From positions 1 through 64,000 of the forward strand of contig NZ_PQIG01000087.1 in the NCBI RefSeq assembly GCF_012349115.1: a stretch of 64,000 nucleotides of DNA, read 5' to 3'. Made by a program: the position numbers and the translations under genes. Shown here piece by piece: positions 63,404 to 64,000 of the stretch; position 1 is the first letter of the stretch, and the number at the start of each line of letters is the position of its first letter. The notes beneath the pieces were generated by a model, which made no database searches, was not told the origin of the DNA, and worked only from the letters and a program-made list of their open reading frames with translations. Origin of the DNA: Rhizobium ruizarguesonis. GTDB taxonomy: Bacteria; Pseudomonadota; Alphaproteobacteria; Rhizobiales; Rhizobiaceae.

Positions 63404-63811
63404 ATGCAGGTCGCTTACACTCGCCTTAGCTATGTCCTGGCCGGCCTCGTGGTGGCGCTGGCCTTGATCGGTGTCGCAGCAAATTTTGTCAAGGACCGGG
63501 AGAGGCGGCAGGCGGTCGCGATCGCCTTGACAGCAGGCGATCCCACGCGGGCGCCTGAGATTTTCCGCCGCTACGGATGCGGGGGATGCCACCTCATCCC
63601 GGGCGTTCCCGGCGCCGACGGGAAGGTCGGCGGGCCGCTGACGGATCTGCGGCAACGCGTCTATGTCGGCGGTGTCGTTAACAACACGCCGGAAAACCTG
63701 GTGCAATGGATTGTTTTTCCGCAACGCTTTTCGGCGAATTCGGCCATGCCGGCAACTGGGATTTCCGAGGCCGAGGCAAGGGATCTCGCCGCCTATCTCT
63801 ATGGGCAGTAA
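63404..63811 (+). CDS. membrane-anchored cytochrome c
   Basis: A 135-residue protein with an N-terminal signal anchor (YVLAGLVVALALIGVAANFV) and a heme c motif YGCGGCHLIPG. A Met ligand lies in SAMPATGIS. The domain is of the short class I type. AGAGGAGGC precedes the ATG. It follows the oxidase genes after 83 bases in the same direction and is another candidate electron donor. Confidence 0.88.
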   Translation: MQVAYTRLSYVLAGLVVALALIGVAANFVKDRERRQAVAIALTAGDPTRAPEIFRRYGCGGCHLIPGVPGADGKVGGPLTDLRQRVYVGGVVNNTPENLVQWIVFPQRFSANSAMPATGISEAEARDLAAYLYGQ

Positions 63812-63812
63812 C

Positions 63813-64000
63813 TCAAGGATGCGGGGTCTGCCGAGGCGGCAGCGACTTGACGTAACGCGCAATTTCATCGCGATCGCCTTGCGGCAGCTGTGCACTGTTG
63901 ACGACGACATCCGCCATCGAGGAGCCGACCCGGCCATGGTCCGGCGTCTCCCCGGTGCTGAGCATGAGGGCGATCTGCGCCTCGGACCACCTGCCGATCC
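63813..64000 (-). CDS. cytochrome c (C-terminal part, gene continues beyond window)
   Basis: The visible 62 codons read GRWSEAQIALMLSTGETPDH, GRVGSSMADVVVNSAQLPQG, DRDEIARYVKSLPPRQTPHP and TGA (63813-63815). This is the last part of a periplasmic cytochrome c of the gluconate/alcohol dehydrogenase c-subunit type, with the Met ligand (SSMADVV). The heme-binding motif lies outside the window. It converges on the oxidase operon with one base between stop codons. Confidence 0.8.
   Translation of the reverse strand, partial: IGRWSEAQIALMLSTGETPDHGRVGSSMADVVVNSAQLPQGDRDEIARYVKSLPPRQTPHP

Noticed and set aside
1..64000. CRISPR arrays, rRNA genes and replication genes.
   Set aside because: None of the expected repeats or conserved segments was seen when reading through the window.

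Overview
The window looks like an accessory replicon (plasmid, chromid or genomic island) of an alphaproteobacterium in the Rhizobiales (Rhizobium, Agrobacterium, Ensifer or a relative). This is inferred from family-level recognition. The evidence is a ROSE-type leader on an hsp20 gene, alphaproteobacterial RpoH-like promoters (CTTGAA-N17-CCAnnT), an EcfG-type promoter (GGAAC-N17-CGTT), a nutrient-deprivation-induced protein gene, and a patatin/adc/bdhA cluster. No rRNA, complete tRNA, CRISPR array or replication gene was found.

Layout. 0-5 kb: a class III adenylate cyclase, small hypothetical genes, and remnants of corA, a crotonase and an acetoacetate decarboxylase. 5-13 kb: two deleted IS5-like copies in opposite orientation flank an intact patatin-adc-bdhA operon, an IS6 transposase with an amber codon, an L,D-transpeptidase remnant and two small lipoprotein genes. 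13-18 kb: an orphan RelB-type antitoxin, an AraC/MFS pair, small genes and an HU gene. 18-25 kb: htpG behind an RpoH-like promoter, small secreted or YidB proteins, and a DUF4105 protein. 25-31 kb: broken abiEii and DUF2332 genes, a tRNA 3'-end remnant, an ACT-domain protein, and a Fic enzyme behind an array of short repeats. 31-37 kb: a lipoprotein/Nramp-like/PRC/PRC operon, a dinB remnant, an MFS gene and a broken IS481 element. 37-54 kb: a dense set of envelope and stress genes (DUF3618/holin/Ndi operon, hsp20, SDRs, isochorismatase-like hydrolase, iron-permease-like protein, BNR-repeat protein, YciE ferritin-like protein, ECF sigma factor), mixed with decayed relatives of some of them. 54-64 kb: an NADPH-type flavin oxidoreductase, then a tightly packed operon encoding a YdeP/FdhF-like molybdoenzyme, a c-type cytochrome, caa3-type oxidase subunits II, I and III, a small membrane protein and another cytochrome c.

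How the parts fit. Much of the intact content concerns stress survival (heat shock, envelope stress, metal transport, general stress) and respiration. The molybdoenzyme/caa3 operon could form one electron-transfer chain to oxygen. The bdhA cluster suggests ketone-body or polyhydroxybutyrate metabolism.

The striking general property is decay. More than twenty genes are truncated, frameshifted or carry stop codons, several next to insertion-sequence remnants, and some have an intact relative in the same window. Some single-base frameshifts could be sequencing errors; the truncations and gene chimeras cannot be explained that way.
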